DNA of 64,000 nucleotides from the NCBI GenBank assembly GCA_027493625.1, contig JAOSKM010000001.1, positions 1,083,489 through 1,147,488 on the forward strand. Reading direction: 5' to 3'. The notes below the pieces were generated by a model, which searched no databases, had not been told where the DNA came from, and saw only the letters and a program-made list of their open reading frames with translations. Shown in pieces: positions 26,151 to 35,196 of the stretch. The position numbers were made by a program, and so were the translations under genes. The stretch comes from Planctomycetota bacterium. GTDB lineage: Bacteria; Planctomycetota; UBA8742; UBA2392. The stretch's first letter is position 1; each line of letters opens with the position of its first letter.

Positions 26151-27245
26151 CTAGTGCGACTTGAAGTCGTCGATCGCCTTGCCCAGGCGGTTCAGGCCCT
26201 CACGCACGGAAGTCGGCTCGATCTTGTAGCCGACGCGCAGCCAGCCGGGCGACTGGAAGTATTCGCCGGGCACCACCAGCACGCCGTAATCCTGCCGCGC
26301 CACGGTGGCCAGGTTGCCGGTTTCCTCGACGCCCTTCACGCGCAGCCATACCGTGATGCCGCCGGGCGGGTGGTAGTACTCGATGTCGTCCCGCGTCTCC
26401 AGCCACTCCTTCACGGTGGGCCAGTTGCGCTCATGCAGGCGGCGCGCGACAGGACGCAGTCGCGCGAGGTTTTCCAGCGCGCGGTGCGCCATGTTCTGGG
26501 CGACGGTCGAAAGCTCCGGGTCAACTACGTCGATCAGGTCCAGCATCTTGGACGCCAGCTTCCTGGGGCCGATTGCCCAGCCGAAGCGCAGGCCGGAAAG
26601 GCCGTAGACCTTGGTGAGGCTGCTGGTGACCACCACGTTTTCGCCCTGCTTGAAGGCGCTTTCGTCGCCGTCGCCGGGCCGCAGGTGGTCGATGTAGACT
26701 TCGTCCACCAGCAGCGTGGCGCCGACCTTGGCGGCTTCCTCGGCCATTTCCTTCACGATCTCGGGCGAAAGCCGCGCCATGCTGGGGTTGTGCAGGTTGG
26801 TGAGGACCACCAGGCGCACATGATCATCCAGCAGCTTCTTGAACTCGTCCATGTCCGGCTGGAAGCCGTTTTCAAAGCGGCGCGGCAGCTTGATTGCCTC
26901 GGCGCCGACCAGGCTGGCGAGGCTGAAGAACTGCGGGTAGCCGGGGGTCTCAACGATCACCTTGTCGCCCGGGCACAGCAGCGCCGCGTACACCAGGAAG
27001 TTCGCCTCGCTGCTGCCGGCGGTCAGCACCACGTTTTCGCCGCTGGTGCCGTAATGCTCGGCCAGCCAGGCCACGTTGCGCGGGTCGCCGTAGTTGCTGC
27101 ACAGGCTTTCGAGGCTGAAGTCGGACTCTTTGAAGCTCAGCAGGTCCGACTTGGGCCGGTTCATGCCGCTGCCGGCCATGAAAATGCCGTCGGCATACTC
27201 CAGCCGCTTGGCGAAGCGCATGTACTGGAACGGTTCGAAGTCCAT
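26151..27245 (-). CDS. Class I/II PLP-dependent aminotransferase
   Basis: The 364-residue enzyme shows fold type I features: GENVVLTAGSSEANFLVYAA, NLHNPS, the cofactor-binding LLVDEVYIDH, the Schiff-base lysine in SSLTKVYGLSGLRFGW, and the substrate arginine in PGWLRVGYK. It is closest in style to aspartate/aromatic-type aminotransferases, but specificity cannot be told. The frame is open far upstream; ATG at 27245 is chosen because conserved sequence begins there. It is co-directional with the propeller gene, which starts nine bases after its stop. Confidence 0.85.
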   Translation of the reverse strand: MDFEPFQYMRFAKRLEYADGIFMAGSGMNRPKSDLLSFKESDFSLESLCSNYGDPRNVAWLAEHYGTSGENVVLTAGSSEANFLVYAALLCPGDKVIVETPGYPQFFSLASLVGAEAIKLPRRFENGFQPDMDEFKKLLDDHVRLVVLTNLHNPSMARLSPEIVKEMAEEAAKVGATLLVDEVYIDHLRPGDGDESAFKQGENVVVTSSLTKVYGLSGLRFGWAIGPRKLASKMLDLIDVVDPELSTVAQNMAHRALENLARLRPVARRLHERNWPTVKEWLETRDDIEYYHPPGGITVWLRVKGVEETGNLATVARQDYGVLVVPGEYFQSPGWLRVGYKIEPTSVREGLNRLGKAIDDFKSH

Positions 27246-27357
27246 GGACCCACGTTCTAACGGCTCAGCGCCCCAGTGGCAAGCTTCGTGAATTGACTGA
27301 AGGTTTGGCCGACCTGAGTCCGATAAACCGACGGGGAAAACGCCCGCGGAGGCCGCC

Positions 27358-28131
27358 GTGAGCAGCGAAACCACAACCGGATTGTCGAAGGTTGAAGTCA
27401 TCAAAATCGACCAGACCCGCATCGGCGAGGCGGCCGTGGAATACGTGCCCGCGGAGGCCGAGTTCCGGATCATCGTCAACAACGATGTTGAAACCAGCCT
27501 GCACTGCGCCCCCCACCGCGTGAAAAGCCTGGTCGTCGGCTGGCTGATCGGCGAAGGGGTGATCGACCGCGAAGACGACTTCATGGCGATCGACACCGAC
27601 CTCGACAACCTGGTCATCCGTGTGACCATCTCGGACGAAGCCGGCAGCAGGCTTTCCGCCCGCGCCATCACCGCGCCGGTCGGCAAGCTCTCCGAGCCCG
27701 ACTTCCCGCGCCGCGTAACCACCGAGCTGGAACTCAACCCCGAACAGGTCAGCGAACTTTCCGGCCGTTTCCGCAAGCTGTTCCTGGGCCTGCGCAGCAG
27801 CGACCGCATGTGTTACCTCGCCGCCTTCGCCCAGAACGGCGAAATCCACAGCTACGGCGAAGGTTTTCACCGCATCAACGCCATGTACCGCGCGCTGGGT
27901 GAACTGGTGATCGCGGGTGTCGCGCCCCAGAACCGCATCATGCTCGCCAACTTCGGGCTGACGCAGCAGATGACCCTGCGCCTGGCCCGCGCTGGCGTGT
28001 GCATGGCGATCACCGCCGCACCGCCTTCCAACGCCGCGATCGAAATCGCCAACGACTACTACCTGTGCATCGTCAGCACGGCGATCGGCAGCCAGATCAC
28101 CGTATACAGCGCGCCCTGGCGCGTGATCTAG
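27358..28131 (+). CDS. FdhD-like protein lacking the catalytic cysteines
   Basis: This 257-residue protein aligns along its length with FdhD, the sulphurtransferase that activates the molybdenum cofactor of formate dehydrogenase: the opening IIVNNDVETSLHCAP and LVVGWLIGEGVID, a GEGFHRINAMYRALGELV block matching EDVGRHxAxDK, and a C-terminal PSNAAIEIANDYYLCIV matching the SATTLAVEVA region. The normal GCGxCG sulphur-transfer loop reads TAPVGKLS, with no cysteine, so sulphur transfer by the usual route seems impossible. GTG start at 27358 with GGAGG upstream. A long open frame on the opposite strand is a shadow. Confidence 0.75.
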   Translation: MSSETTTGLSKVEVIKIDQTRIGEAAVEYVPAEAEFRIIVNNDVETSLHCAPHRVKSLVVGWLIGEGVIDREDDFMAIDTDLDNLVIRVTISDEAGSRLSARAITAPVGKLSEPDFPRRVTTELELNPEQVSELSGRFRKLFLGLRSSDRMCYLAAFAQNGEIHSYGEGFHRINAMYRALGELVIAGVAPQNRIMLANFGLTQQMTLRLARAGVCMAITAAPPSNAAIEIANDYYLCIVSTAIGSQITVYSAPWRVI

Positions 28132-29042
28132 GAAGTGTACAGCCACACGCCAACGACAACATGCACGGCCACGCCGCCGACCGGCAGCAGCATGCGCAGC
28201 AATGTAGCGCCTGGGTTGGCGCCTTTGATTCCGCCGTCCGGGGTGATTTCCGGCTTGCCCGGCAGGGCATCCACCAGCACGCCTCCTTCCGGGTGCTCCG
28301 GGTCGTACAGCAGGCGCTCAAGCTCTTCGTCTTCCAGCAACTCGGTGATGTGCGTCTTGCCGGAGACCTGGTAGCTGCGGCCCTGCTCGTCCTGGAACTC
28401 GAACGTGAAGCGGTAGACCGTACGATTGTTGATGCGCGTGTTGGTGGGCTGCTTGTCGACCAGCTTCCCGCGCGCGAGCTTGCCGGTCTTCAATACCCGC
28501 ACCGCGCGCAGGTTGCCGCGCAGGCCGATCACCATGAAGATCAGCCCAAGGCCCGGGAACACTGCCACGAAAATGCCCCAGGCCTCGATGGCGGCTTTGC
28601 GAGTGCCCACGATACGCGAAACCAGAGGATCGCCGGGTTTGTACTCGATCTCGACCGGCTGGCCGGGCTGCGGATTCATGCCGGTTGCGAAGCAGGCGCC
28701 CGTGATCGGCGTTGATCCACCGGCTTCATAGTATTGGTACTCGATGCGGTAGATCGGCGTGCCGGGACTGTGATCGTCGCCGCCCTCATTGATGCCCGTG
28801 TGTTCGCTGGCCAGCGCGACGCCGGATGTGCGCTGCAGCTCGCCCGAGAAGCGGTACCACGAGGTCACGTCAGACTGCGCCCCGAACACCCACCAGAAGA
28901 TCATGCCGAACGCAAAGAAGCCGGCGCCAAACTGCACGAAGAAGCCACCGAACAGCACCGCCAGCGCTGTCGTCAGCGGCACGCCACGGCCGCCCGCGGA
29001 GTCACGGCCAGGTTTGCGGCTGTATTGGTCGAGGTTCCCCAT
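28128..29042 (-). CDS. DUF3592 family membrane protein
   Basis: The 304-residue protein has two or three membrane helices (about 25-55, 170-190 and near the C-terminus) and two extracytoplasmic segments with the DUF3592 pattern, such as YRIEYQYYEAGGSTPITGA followed by PGQPVEIEYKPGDP, and again YRFTFEFQDEQGRSYQVSG. The function of the family is unknown. ATG at 29042 is chosen because it starts right after the riboflavin synthase stop at 29050. The 3' end overlaps the convergent FdhD-like gene by four bases. Confidence 0.75.
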   Translation of the reverse strand: MGNLDQYSRKPGRDSAGGRGVPLTTALAVLFGGFFVQFGAGFFAFGMIFWWVFGAQSDVTSWYRFSGELQRTSGVALASEHTGINEGGDDHSPGTPIYRIEYQYYEAGGSTPITGACFATGMNPQPGQPVEIEYKPGDPLVSRIVGTRKAAIEAWGIFVAVFPGLGLIFMVIGLRGNLRAVRVLKTGKLARGKLVDKQPTNTRINNRTVYRFTFEFQDEQGRSYQVSGKTHITELLEDEELERLLYDPEHPEGGVLVDALPGKPEITPDGGIKGANPGATLLRMLLPVGGVAVHVVVGVWLYTS

Positions 29043-29049
29043 GGCAGCG

Positions 29050-29697
29050 TCAGGATATGAAACCGGCGCGGCGCAGCAGGTCGTCGTCAATGCTGCTACG
29101 GGTCTGTTGCTGCAATTGGCGGCGCACGTACTTGCCGATCATGTCCGCTTCCAGGTTCACGCGGGTGCCTTTGCCCCAGGCGCGTATGCTGGTGACCTGC
29201 CGGGTGTGCGGGATAATCGCCACCACGAAGCTGTCCTCATGCAACTCGGCGATCGTCAGGCTGATGCCGTCGAGGCACACGCTGCCCTTGGGAATGCACT
29301 GGTCGGCGATCTCGCGGCCGCAAGCGATGCGCACGCGCCACTCGCCGCCGCGGTCCTCGATGCCGGCGACTTCGCCTACGCCGTCCACGTGGCCCTGCAC
29401 GAAGTGGCCGTCAAAGCGCGCGCCGGCCTGCATCGCGCGTTCCACGTTGACCAGGGCTCCGGGCTGCAAGCCGCCGAGGTTTGTGAGGCGCAGCGTTTCG
29501 GGAATGGCCTCGAACGTCGCGAGGTTGCCCTCCAGTTTCGCGACCGTAAGGCAGCAGCCGTTCAATGCTACGCTGTCGCCCAGGCGTATGCCCGCGTGGT
29601 CGCGCAGGCTTGACAGGTCAAGGCTCATGCGCCGCACGCCGCCGGCGTCCGCGGCGGAAGTCAGCGGCAATGCGGCTTCGATGATGCCGGTGAACAT
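29050..29697 (-). CDS. ribE: Riboflavin synthase alpha subunit
   Basis: The 215-residue protein begins MFTGIIE, the invariant start of the family, and contains two lumazine-binding repeats: GDSVALNGCCLTV with the N-terminal barrel and FVQGHVDGVGEV, then GSVCLDGISLTIAEL in the second barrel. It forms riboflavin by dismutation of two 6,7-dimethyl-8-ribityllumazine molecules. Its start overlaps the TGA of the upstream TIGR03790 gene by one base. No other rib genes are in the window, so it is separated from a classical rib operon. Confidence 0.93.
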   Translation of the reverse strand: MFTGIIEAALPLTSAADAGGVRRMSLDLSSLRDHAGIRLGDSVALNGCCLTVAKLEGNLATFEAIPETLRLTNLGGLQPGALVNVERAMQAGARFDGHFVQGHVDGVGEVAGIEDRGGEWRVRIACGREIADQCIPKGSVCLDGISLTIAELHEDSFVVAIIPHTRQVTSIRAWGKGTRVNLEADMIGKYVRRQLQQQTRSSIDDDLLRRAGFIS

Positions 29698-31547
29698 CAG
29701 TTACCCTTGGCCAGTGCCTCGGTGATTTTTGCGTGCAGCGCCTCGGCGGCCTTGCGCTGCTCACCTTCCGGGAAATGCCAGCGCCACTCGGTGCCCAGCG
29801 CCTTGGCCGCGCGGTCGGGCTTGTTCTTGTCGAGTTCTTTCTGGGCTTTCTCGACCAGCGGCGCAAGCTCCTTGTCGCTGTCGGCCTTCATCTCCGTGAG
29901 GGCATCCGCATCTGCCTTGATTTCATCCAGCAGCTTCTGCGCGGCGACTCCTGACTCGGCGAAGCGGTGCGCCGCAGCCTCGGCTGCCAGCATCCAGGCC
30001 TTCAGCCGCTTCTTGGGCTTGTTGGTGCTTTCCGCCTTTTTCAACAGCTTGGCGGCCGCCTTCTCCTGCTCTTCGGCCAGTTCCAGCTTGTACTTCTCGA
30101 GCTCCGCGTAGATTGGCAGACCTTTCCAGTCTTCCAGCGCGCGCTCAAAGGCCGCGGTGTTGGTGATGTCCTCCTTGATTTCGCGCTTGATGTCGTCGAA
30201 GCGCCGCTCCAGCTCGGCGTTGAAGGGACCGGACAACTCGCTCAGCCAAGCGCCCAGTTCCATGTCGGATACGAGGAAACGCAGGTCGTTGAAGGACTCA
30301 AGCGCGAGCTTGGGCTCCTTGCGCAGCAGCGACTTGATGTCGTCGGCCCGCGCCTGCAGCAGCTGCTGCACGGACGGCAGCAGCGGCAGACCGTCCTCGT
30401 TTACCGGCACCGCGCCCTCGGGTTGCGGCACCATGCGCGCCAGCGCGGCGTCGCGATAGCGCTTGTGCAGCTCGGCGTGGCCGGCGGGGTAGGGCGTGTA
30501 CAGCGGGTCGCCGCAGAACACCGCCTGCCATGACAGCAGGTGGTTGGCAACCTGTCCGGCCTCGCCGAAGCTCCAGCCCTTCACCAGCCTGTCCCAGAAA
30601 ATGTGCTCATAAGGGAAGCCCACGGTCAGCGGCTCGTAGACCGTGCCGTAGCTGCAGGTGGCGTTCCAGCTAAGCAGCGGCCCAACCCAGTTCCTGTCGT
30701 TCGCGCGAATCGTGCCGGCGCTGAAGCTGTGCAGGTGAATGCAGATGCCCCCGGTGCGGAACCTGACGGCACCCTTGGGCTTCTGGCTGCCCGCGTACCA
30801 GCCGTAATAATGCAGCGTCTCGGACCGCGTTGACAGGTCAAGAACGGCCGGGTCGGTGTCGTGCACGAACTTGATTTCGCCGGCCTTCCAGGCGTCCGCG
30901 ACTTTCACCATCTGGTCGTCGCGCTGCTTGTAGCCGCCCTCCAGGTTGGGGCCGCGCGTGTCCAGGAAACTTTCGCCGTAACAGCCCAGCGCTTCCGCCA
31001 GCAGGGCCTTTTCAACCAGGCCCTTGGCGATCTCGACGGTCGGGCCATCGAGGCGGCACACCACCAGAATTTTCGTCTCGAACGTCAGGCGTTCGTGGCT
31101 GTTCAGCCAGGGGTTTTCGAAGGCGCCCTCGATCTGGTAGTCGCCCTGCCGCAGCAGCGCCAGTTCGCCGTCTACACTGGCGAAGTCGCGGCCGGGGATG
31201 AAGCCGCCCTGCAGGTTGGAATCGTTGCTGCTGTCGGTTTCCTTCACCTTGAGCGGCACGCCGCGGGTGGGCACGATCACGAGGATGTTGTCGTGCTCAA
31301 GCACGTACTTCTTGATGGCCGGCAGCACGTCCTTGTTGAATTCGTCGCGCGTGATCTCTTCTTTGTCACTGGCCGAGATCTTGATCATCTGCCCTTCCGG
31401 CACGCCGCGCAGCTTCTGGTAGTACTCGGCAATCTCAACGCTTCCCTCGGCCTTCTCGTTTGCCACGATCAACACGTTGGAGGCATCCAGCGCGAACAAC
31501 GGCGCCGCGCACGCCAGAACCAGCACGCCCAGTATGGCTCGCATCAT
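29697..31547 (-). CDS. TIGR03790 family secreted protein
   Basis: About 616 residues with a signal peptide (MMRAILGVLVLACAAPLFA). The N-terminal half matches the TIGR03790 pattern: NVLIVANEKAEGSVEIAEYY, RGVPEGQ, NILVIVPTRGVPLKV, then KILVVCRLDGPTVEIAKGLV and GAVRFRTGGICIHLHSFSA. The C-terminal 230 residues are a helical, Lys/Glu-rich region. The function of the family is unknown. ATG at 31547 or the next codon could be the start; GGAG precedes both. It overlaps riboflavin synthase, but a functional link is not evident. Confidence 0.85.
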   Translation of the reverse strand: MMRAILGVLVLACAAPLFALDASNVLIVANEKAEGSVEIAEYYQKLRGVPEGQMIKISASDKEEITRDEFNKDVLPAIKKYVLEHDNILVIVPTRGVPLKVKETDSSNDSNLQGGFIPGRDFASVDGELALLRQGDYQIEGAFENPWLNSHERLTFETKILVVCRLDGPTVEIAKGLVEKALLAEALGCYGESFLDTRGPNLEGGYKQRDDQMVKVADAWKAGEIKFVHDTDPAVLDLSTRSETLHYYGWYAGSQKPKGAVRFRTGGICIHLHSFSAGTIRANDRNWVGPLLSWNATCSYGTVYEPLTVGFPYEHIFWDRLVKGWSFGEAGQVANHLLSWQAVFCGDPLYTPYPAGHAELHKRYRDAALARMVPQPEGAVPVNEDGLPLLPSVQQLLQARADDIKSLLRKEPKLALESFNDLRFLVSDMELGAWLSELSGPFNAELERRFDDIKREIKEDITNTAAFERALEDWKGLPIYAELEKYKLELAEEQEKAAAKLLKKAESTNKPKKRLKAWMLAAEAAAHRFAESGVAAQKLLDEIKADADALTEMKADSDKELAPLVEKAQKELDKNKPDRAAKALGTEWRWHFPEGEQRKAAEALHAKITEALAKGN

Positions 31548-31642
31548 TCTCTCCGTGTTTCCCGGCCCGATGGACCTGATGCTACCCACTTTTTACTCCG
31601 CGCTGCTAGGATATTGCGCCTAAAAGACCAGTCGGGTTTGCA

Positions 31643-32050
31643 ATGCGTACCGTACTCCTGTTTCTGCTGCCGGCCTCGCTGCTCGCTGCCTGCTGCTCCT
31701 TTGCCGGCCGGGTCTCGAGCAGCCAAGCGCCGCTGCAGCGGGTCAGCCTCGGCGTTGTGGTGCTCATGGTTGAGCCCAGGCAGGCCTCGCGCCGTGCAGC
31801 GATTCGGTTCGGTGAGGGAGTTCCCGGACTGTCGCCGACCTCGTCCGGTCCGGCTGCCGAACAGCCCGCAGTGACCGGCGCCTCGGCCCAGACCACGGCC
31901 GCGACTTCATCAGAGCCCGTTCCCAAGTCACGCATGCAAACCTGGATCATGCTCGGTGTGCTGGCGCTGATGCTCGTTCTTGGCGCGCTCGTGAAATCCC
32001 GCATCTCGCGCGGCAAGCCGAAAGACGAACCGTTAGAGGAGTCGGCATGA
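31643..32050 (+). CDS. Small secreted or lipoprotein-like single-pass protein
   Basis: The 135-residue product has a signal-like N-terminus with a cysteine pair (LLAACCSFAG) that may act as a lipobox, a Ser/Thr/Pro/Ala-rich middle segment, and a C-terminal membrane helix (WIMLGVLALMLVLGALV) with a basic tail. I recognise no family. It overlaps the next gene by four bases (ATGA), so it is the first gene of a three-gene group with the two TPR-like paralogues. Confidence 0.65.
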   Translation: MRTVLLFLLPASLLAACCSFAGRVSSSQAPLQRVSLGVVVLMVEPRQASRRAAIRFGEGVPGLSPTSSGPAAEQPAVTGASAQTTAATSSEPVPKSRMQTWIMLGVLALMLVLGALVKSRISRGKPKDEPLEESA

Positions 32051-33273
32051 GGGTTCCCGCCCTGCTGGCGGCCATGCTGCTCCTGGCCGCACCCGTTGAA
32101 GCGGGTCTCTGGGACCGTGACCGCCCGTCCGACGATGCGCTGCCCTCGGCTGCCGACGTGGTTTCCGGGCGTTACGACCGCATGCCCGCCGCGTTTTACC
32201 AGCAGCGTGCCCGCCGGCTTGAACCAACATTGGACGCGCTGCCCGAATTCAGCGCCGAAAACCCCCTCACCCCCGAACAGATACGCCAGATTGCGGATGC
32301 GCTACCTGCCATGGACGACGCGGCTGTGGCGCAGTTCCGGCTTGGAGAATTCGCACGCGCCATCATCCTGCTCGACCGCAAGAATCGCCTGGCCGAGGCA
32401 ATCCGCCCGGAGCGCACCGCGACGGCCAAGCTGGCCGAGTACCGCGCCGTGGCGAACAAGGCCGCCTGTCTGGCCGCCCGCGCGACGCAGACGCCCGGCA
32501 CGCCGGATCTGCAGGACGCACGCGACCTGCTTGCGGCCGTGGTGAAGGACGACCCCTACAACGCCGACGCCCAGTGGTCTTTGGCAGAGATCGAGTGGCG
32601 GCTTTCCCGGCCCGCTTACGCAGCCGAAGCTGCGCTGTTTCCCAACCTGCTGGGTCTGTCGATCGCGGCCTTCCGGGGCGAACGCAACGCGGACGCGTTG
32701 GCGCGCCACAGGGTCGCGGGCTGCATACCCTACCTGTGCCGGCGCATCGCATACGAGGGCACGGAGAGCATCGACCTGATGTATGGGCTTTCGCTCGCAC
32801 TGTCGCTCAGCGGCCGTGATGAAGAGGCCGTGCTGGCCTGGCTGAAGCTGTGCGAGATGATCGACAACGGCGCGGTCAGCGCGGTGGTCGACGCGCCCGC
32901 GGCCCGCGGCCTGAAGCGCGCCATGGGCGTACACCTGGGCGCTATCTACGAGCGCGACGCGGCCGAGCGGCTGTACAGCGAACTGACCAGCCAGGCCGAT
33001 ACCTGGCGCCAGAGCCGGCTGATGTACCTGGAAGCCAACCTGAAGAATGGCCGTCACCCTGACACAGAGCCGGCCTTCTGGGGGGGCTGGAGCCAGCAGG
33101 AGCCGGGAGTCGTGCTTCCCGCCTTGCCCCAGGAACCGAAGGACCCCGCCATCAGCACGGCGCTGCTGGTAGCAGGCATCGGTGGGCTGGTGTTCGTGCT
33201 GTGCCTGCTGCTGGTGTTCATCCTGTTCCTGGGGCGCAACAAGTCGCCGCACCCCAACGTCAACGAGATCTGA
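32047..33273 (+). CDS. TPR-like membrane protein, 'LWDxD' paralogue A
   Basis: The 408-residue protein has a signal peptide leading to GLWDRDRP, then FYQQRARRLEPTL, helical repeat-like segments (DLMYGLSLALSLSGRDEEAV), a C-terminal block WRQSRLMYLEANLKNGRHPDTEPAFWGGW (conserved positions HPDTxPxFWxG), and a final membrane helix. It is clearly related to the next gene over its whole length. Topology suggests a large extracytoplasmic domain anchored at the C-terminus. The function is unknown. GAGGAG precedes the ATG, which overlaps the TGA of the preceding small gene. Confidence 0.75.
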   Translation: MRVPALLAAMLLLAAPVEAGLWDRDRPSDDALPSAADVVSGRYDRMPAAFYQQRARRLEPTLDALPEFSAENPLTPEQIRQIADALPAMDDAAVAQFRLGEFARAIILLDRKNRLAEAIRPERTATAKLAEYRAVANKAACLAARATQTPGTPDLQDARDLLAAVVKDDPYNADAQWSLAEIEWRLSRPAYAAEAALFPNLLGLSIAAFRGERNADALARHRVAGCIPYLCRRIAYEGTESIDLMYGLSLALSLSGRDEEAVLAWLKLCEMIDNGAVSAVVDAPAARGLKRAMGVHLGAIYERDAAERLYSELTSQADTWRQSRLMYLEANLKNGRHPDTEPAFWGGWSQQEPGVVLPALPQEPKDPAISTALLVAGIGGLVFVLCLLLVFILFLGRNKSPHPNVNEI

Positions 33274-33385
33274 AAATTTCGCAACTCGCTGGTTCCGTTC
33301 GCTGGTCGGCAATTCCACTTACTTATTTCAGACTGTTACATCATTCGGCCGGTTACACTCATGGCAGGTTTTGCGGGGTGATTCG

Positions 33386-34633
33386 ATGAGATTGCTGTTG
33401 CTGCTTGTGACCGCGTTGGCCGCGCCGCTTTCGGCCTGCTTATGGGACTACGACACGCTGGCGCAGGAGTCCACCGGCATGCCTGACATCAAGGCTGTGA
33501 TCGTGGGCGGCTTCGCGCGCAACCCTGACCTTTACTACGAGATGCGGCTGGAGCGGCTGACGAAGCTGCTGGCCGACAACCCCGACGACCTCGATGCCTA
33601 CGACGGCGCGGCCGTGGCCTGCGACCGGCTGGGTCGTGGCGACGAAGCCATCGAGTGGATGGCGAAGAAGCTGGCGGCAATGGACCGCACGGGCTACGCC
33701 GAGACCACTCAGCCCAACCACCGCTACAGGTACCTGGCCAACCTGGGCACGTTTTACGCGCACCGCTGGTTCCGGGGCGGCGCGAATCGCGAGAAGCTGG
33801 AAGACCTGCAGAAGGCCCGCGAACTGGTGGCCAAGGCCATCGAGGAGAACCCCGACGCTCACTTCGGCCGCGAGAAGTACCAGCTGATGTTCATCGAGTG
33901 GCTGCTGGCAGGCCCGCGCTACACGGATGACGCCGAGGAAGCCAAAGCGCTGGGTCAGGATACAGGGTGGGTCCCCAACGTGCTTGGTATTGGCAAGGAT
34001 GGGCGCATCAGGATCGCAACCGGCGACAACGACAACCTGAAAGAGCTGGGCATCGAAGACTCGATCGAAGGCATCGCCGGCCTGATTACGCTCGGGGCCG
34101 CGTGGGAAAGTGTCGACGCTTTTTACGCCCTGACGCTCGCGCTGCAGGCCGACGGCAAGTCCGCGTACTCCTACTTTGCCCGGTTGCGGCTGGAGGAGCT
34201 GATCCGCTCCGGCGCCAGCTCAGTAGTAGCGGGGCTTCAGGGTGACGAGCCGCAACTAGAGCCGGAGCGTTTTCGAGATATGCCGAGTCCTGTGAAGGAC
34301 AAGTCGGGCACAGAGTCTGAGTTCAACCAGCTGAGGCAACAGGCTGACGCCTGGCACGAGTCACGCACCAGCTACATGCTTGAGCGTCTAAAGGCCGGAC
34401 AGCACCCGGACACGCACCCGGACTTCTGGTCGGGCTTCGACGGCGATCCCAACCGTATGCAGGTTCCATCCGGCGTACTTTACGAAGCTGGTGGTTTCTG
34501 GCGGGCTATCTGGATTTCCGACGCGAATTGGGCCATCGCCATCTTCATCGGAGGCGTGTCTCTGCTGGTCGGTTACTTCGTCTATGCACGCCGCAGAGAT
34601 CGCCGCCGAAGACTGTCGCGCAAGAGGGCCTAA
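33386..34633 (+). CDS. TPR-like membrane protein, 'LWDxD' paralogue B
   Basis: The 415-residue protein shares with paralogue A the post-signal CLWDYD, the block LYYEMRLERLTKLL, a repeat-like ESVDAFYALTLALQADGKSA, and the C-terminal WHESRTSYMLERLKAGQHPD then HPDFWSGF, followed by a membrane helix and an Arg-rich tail. Residues 35-110 read as tetratricopeptide helices (DAYDGAAVACDRLGRGDEAI). The signal ends at a cysteine, so it may be a lipoprotein. The start, ATG 33386, has a GGGGTGA site; the frame is open upstream. It ends four bases inside the convergent carbonic anhydrase gene. Confidence 0.75.
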   Translation: MRLLLLLVTALAAPLSACLWDYDTLAQESTGMPDIKAVIVGGFARNPDLYYEMRLERLTKLLADNPDDLDAYDGAAVACDRLGRGDEAIEWMAKKLAAMDRTGYAETTQPNHRYRYLANLGTFYAHRWFRGGANREKLEDLQKARELVAKAIEENPDAHFGREKYQLMFIEWLLAGPRYTDDAEEAKALGQDTGWVPNVLGIGKDGRIRIATGDNDNLKELGIEDSIEGIAGLITLGAAWESVDAFYALTLALQADGKSAYSYFARLRLEELIRSGASSVVAGLQGDEPQLEPERFRDMPSPVKDKSGTESEFNQLRQQADAWHESRTSYMLERLKAGQHPDTHPDFWSGFDGDPNRMQVPSGVLYEAGGFWRAIWISDANWAIAIFIGGVSLLVGYFVYARRRDRRRRLSRKRA

Positions 34634-35196
34634 CGGCCCGGGCCCATGCCCAGTGGCTCGTCGGGGACGCCGGAGTTGCGGTTGTACCAGCGCAGCGCGT
34701 TGTCGTAGTACGTCATCGCGCGCCACTTGTTGTTCTCGAACTCTTCGTCCGTCACCTGCCGGATCACGCGGCCGGGAATGCCCAGCACCAGGCTGCGCGG
34801 CGGGATCACCTTGCCCTCGGTCACGATGGAGCCGGCGCCGATGATGCTGCCCTCGCCGATCCTGCTGCCGCCCATCAGCACCGCGTGCATGCCGATCAGG
34901 CAGTAATCGCCGACCTCGTCGCCGTGGCACAGGGCGTGGTGCGCGACGCTGACGTAATTGCCGATGCGGTTCGGCCGCTCCGGGTCGATGTGCACGCAGG
35001 CCAGGTCCTGGATGTTGGTGTACTTACCGATCTCGATGCCCGCGATGTCGCCGCGGATCACGCTGCCGAACCAGACGCTGCTGCCCTCGCCCACCTTCAC
35101 GTTGTCCACCACGATGGCCGTTGCGGCCTTGAACCAGCCGCCGGGCATCAGGTGCACCAGGGGCTCGGCGTTAGATGGCTTGCGCGGGTCGGTCAT
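34630..35196 (-). CDS. Gamma-class carbonic anhydrase family protein
   Basis: The 188-residue protein is a left-handed beta helix made of hexapeptide repeats (VWFGSVIRGDIAGIEIGKYTNI, then SIIGAGSIVTEGKVIPPRSL). Potential zinc histidines are visible in ACVHIDP and in SVAHHALCHG, the spacing expected for gamma carbonic anhydrases; some relatives are inactive acyltransferase-like scaffolds. The ATG overlaps the stop of the FNT transporter gene, so it is translationally coupled to a formate/nitrite-type channel. Confidence 0.88.
   Translation of the reverse strand: MTDPRKPSNAEPLVHLMPGGWFKAATAIVVDNVKVGEGSSVWFGSVIRGDIAGIEIGKYTNIQDLACVHIDPERPNRIGNYVSVAHHALCHGDEVGDYCLIGMHAVLMGGSRIGEGSIIGAGSIVTEGKVIPPRSLVLGIPGRVIRQVTDEEFENNKWRAMTYYDNALRWYNRNSGVPDEPLGMGPGR

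Noticed and set aside
26151..27809. A 552-residue aminotransferase with a 188-residue N-terminal extension
   Set aside because: The extension is antisense to the FdhD-like gene, Arg/Ser-rich and unrelated to the family. The start at 27245 fits the usual length.
27265..28146. Minus-strand open frame opposite the FdhD-like gene
   Set aside because: The plus strand has GGAGG, a GTG start and whole-length FdhD similarity. The other strand is Gly/Val/Asp-rich with no motif.
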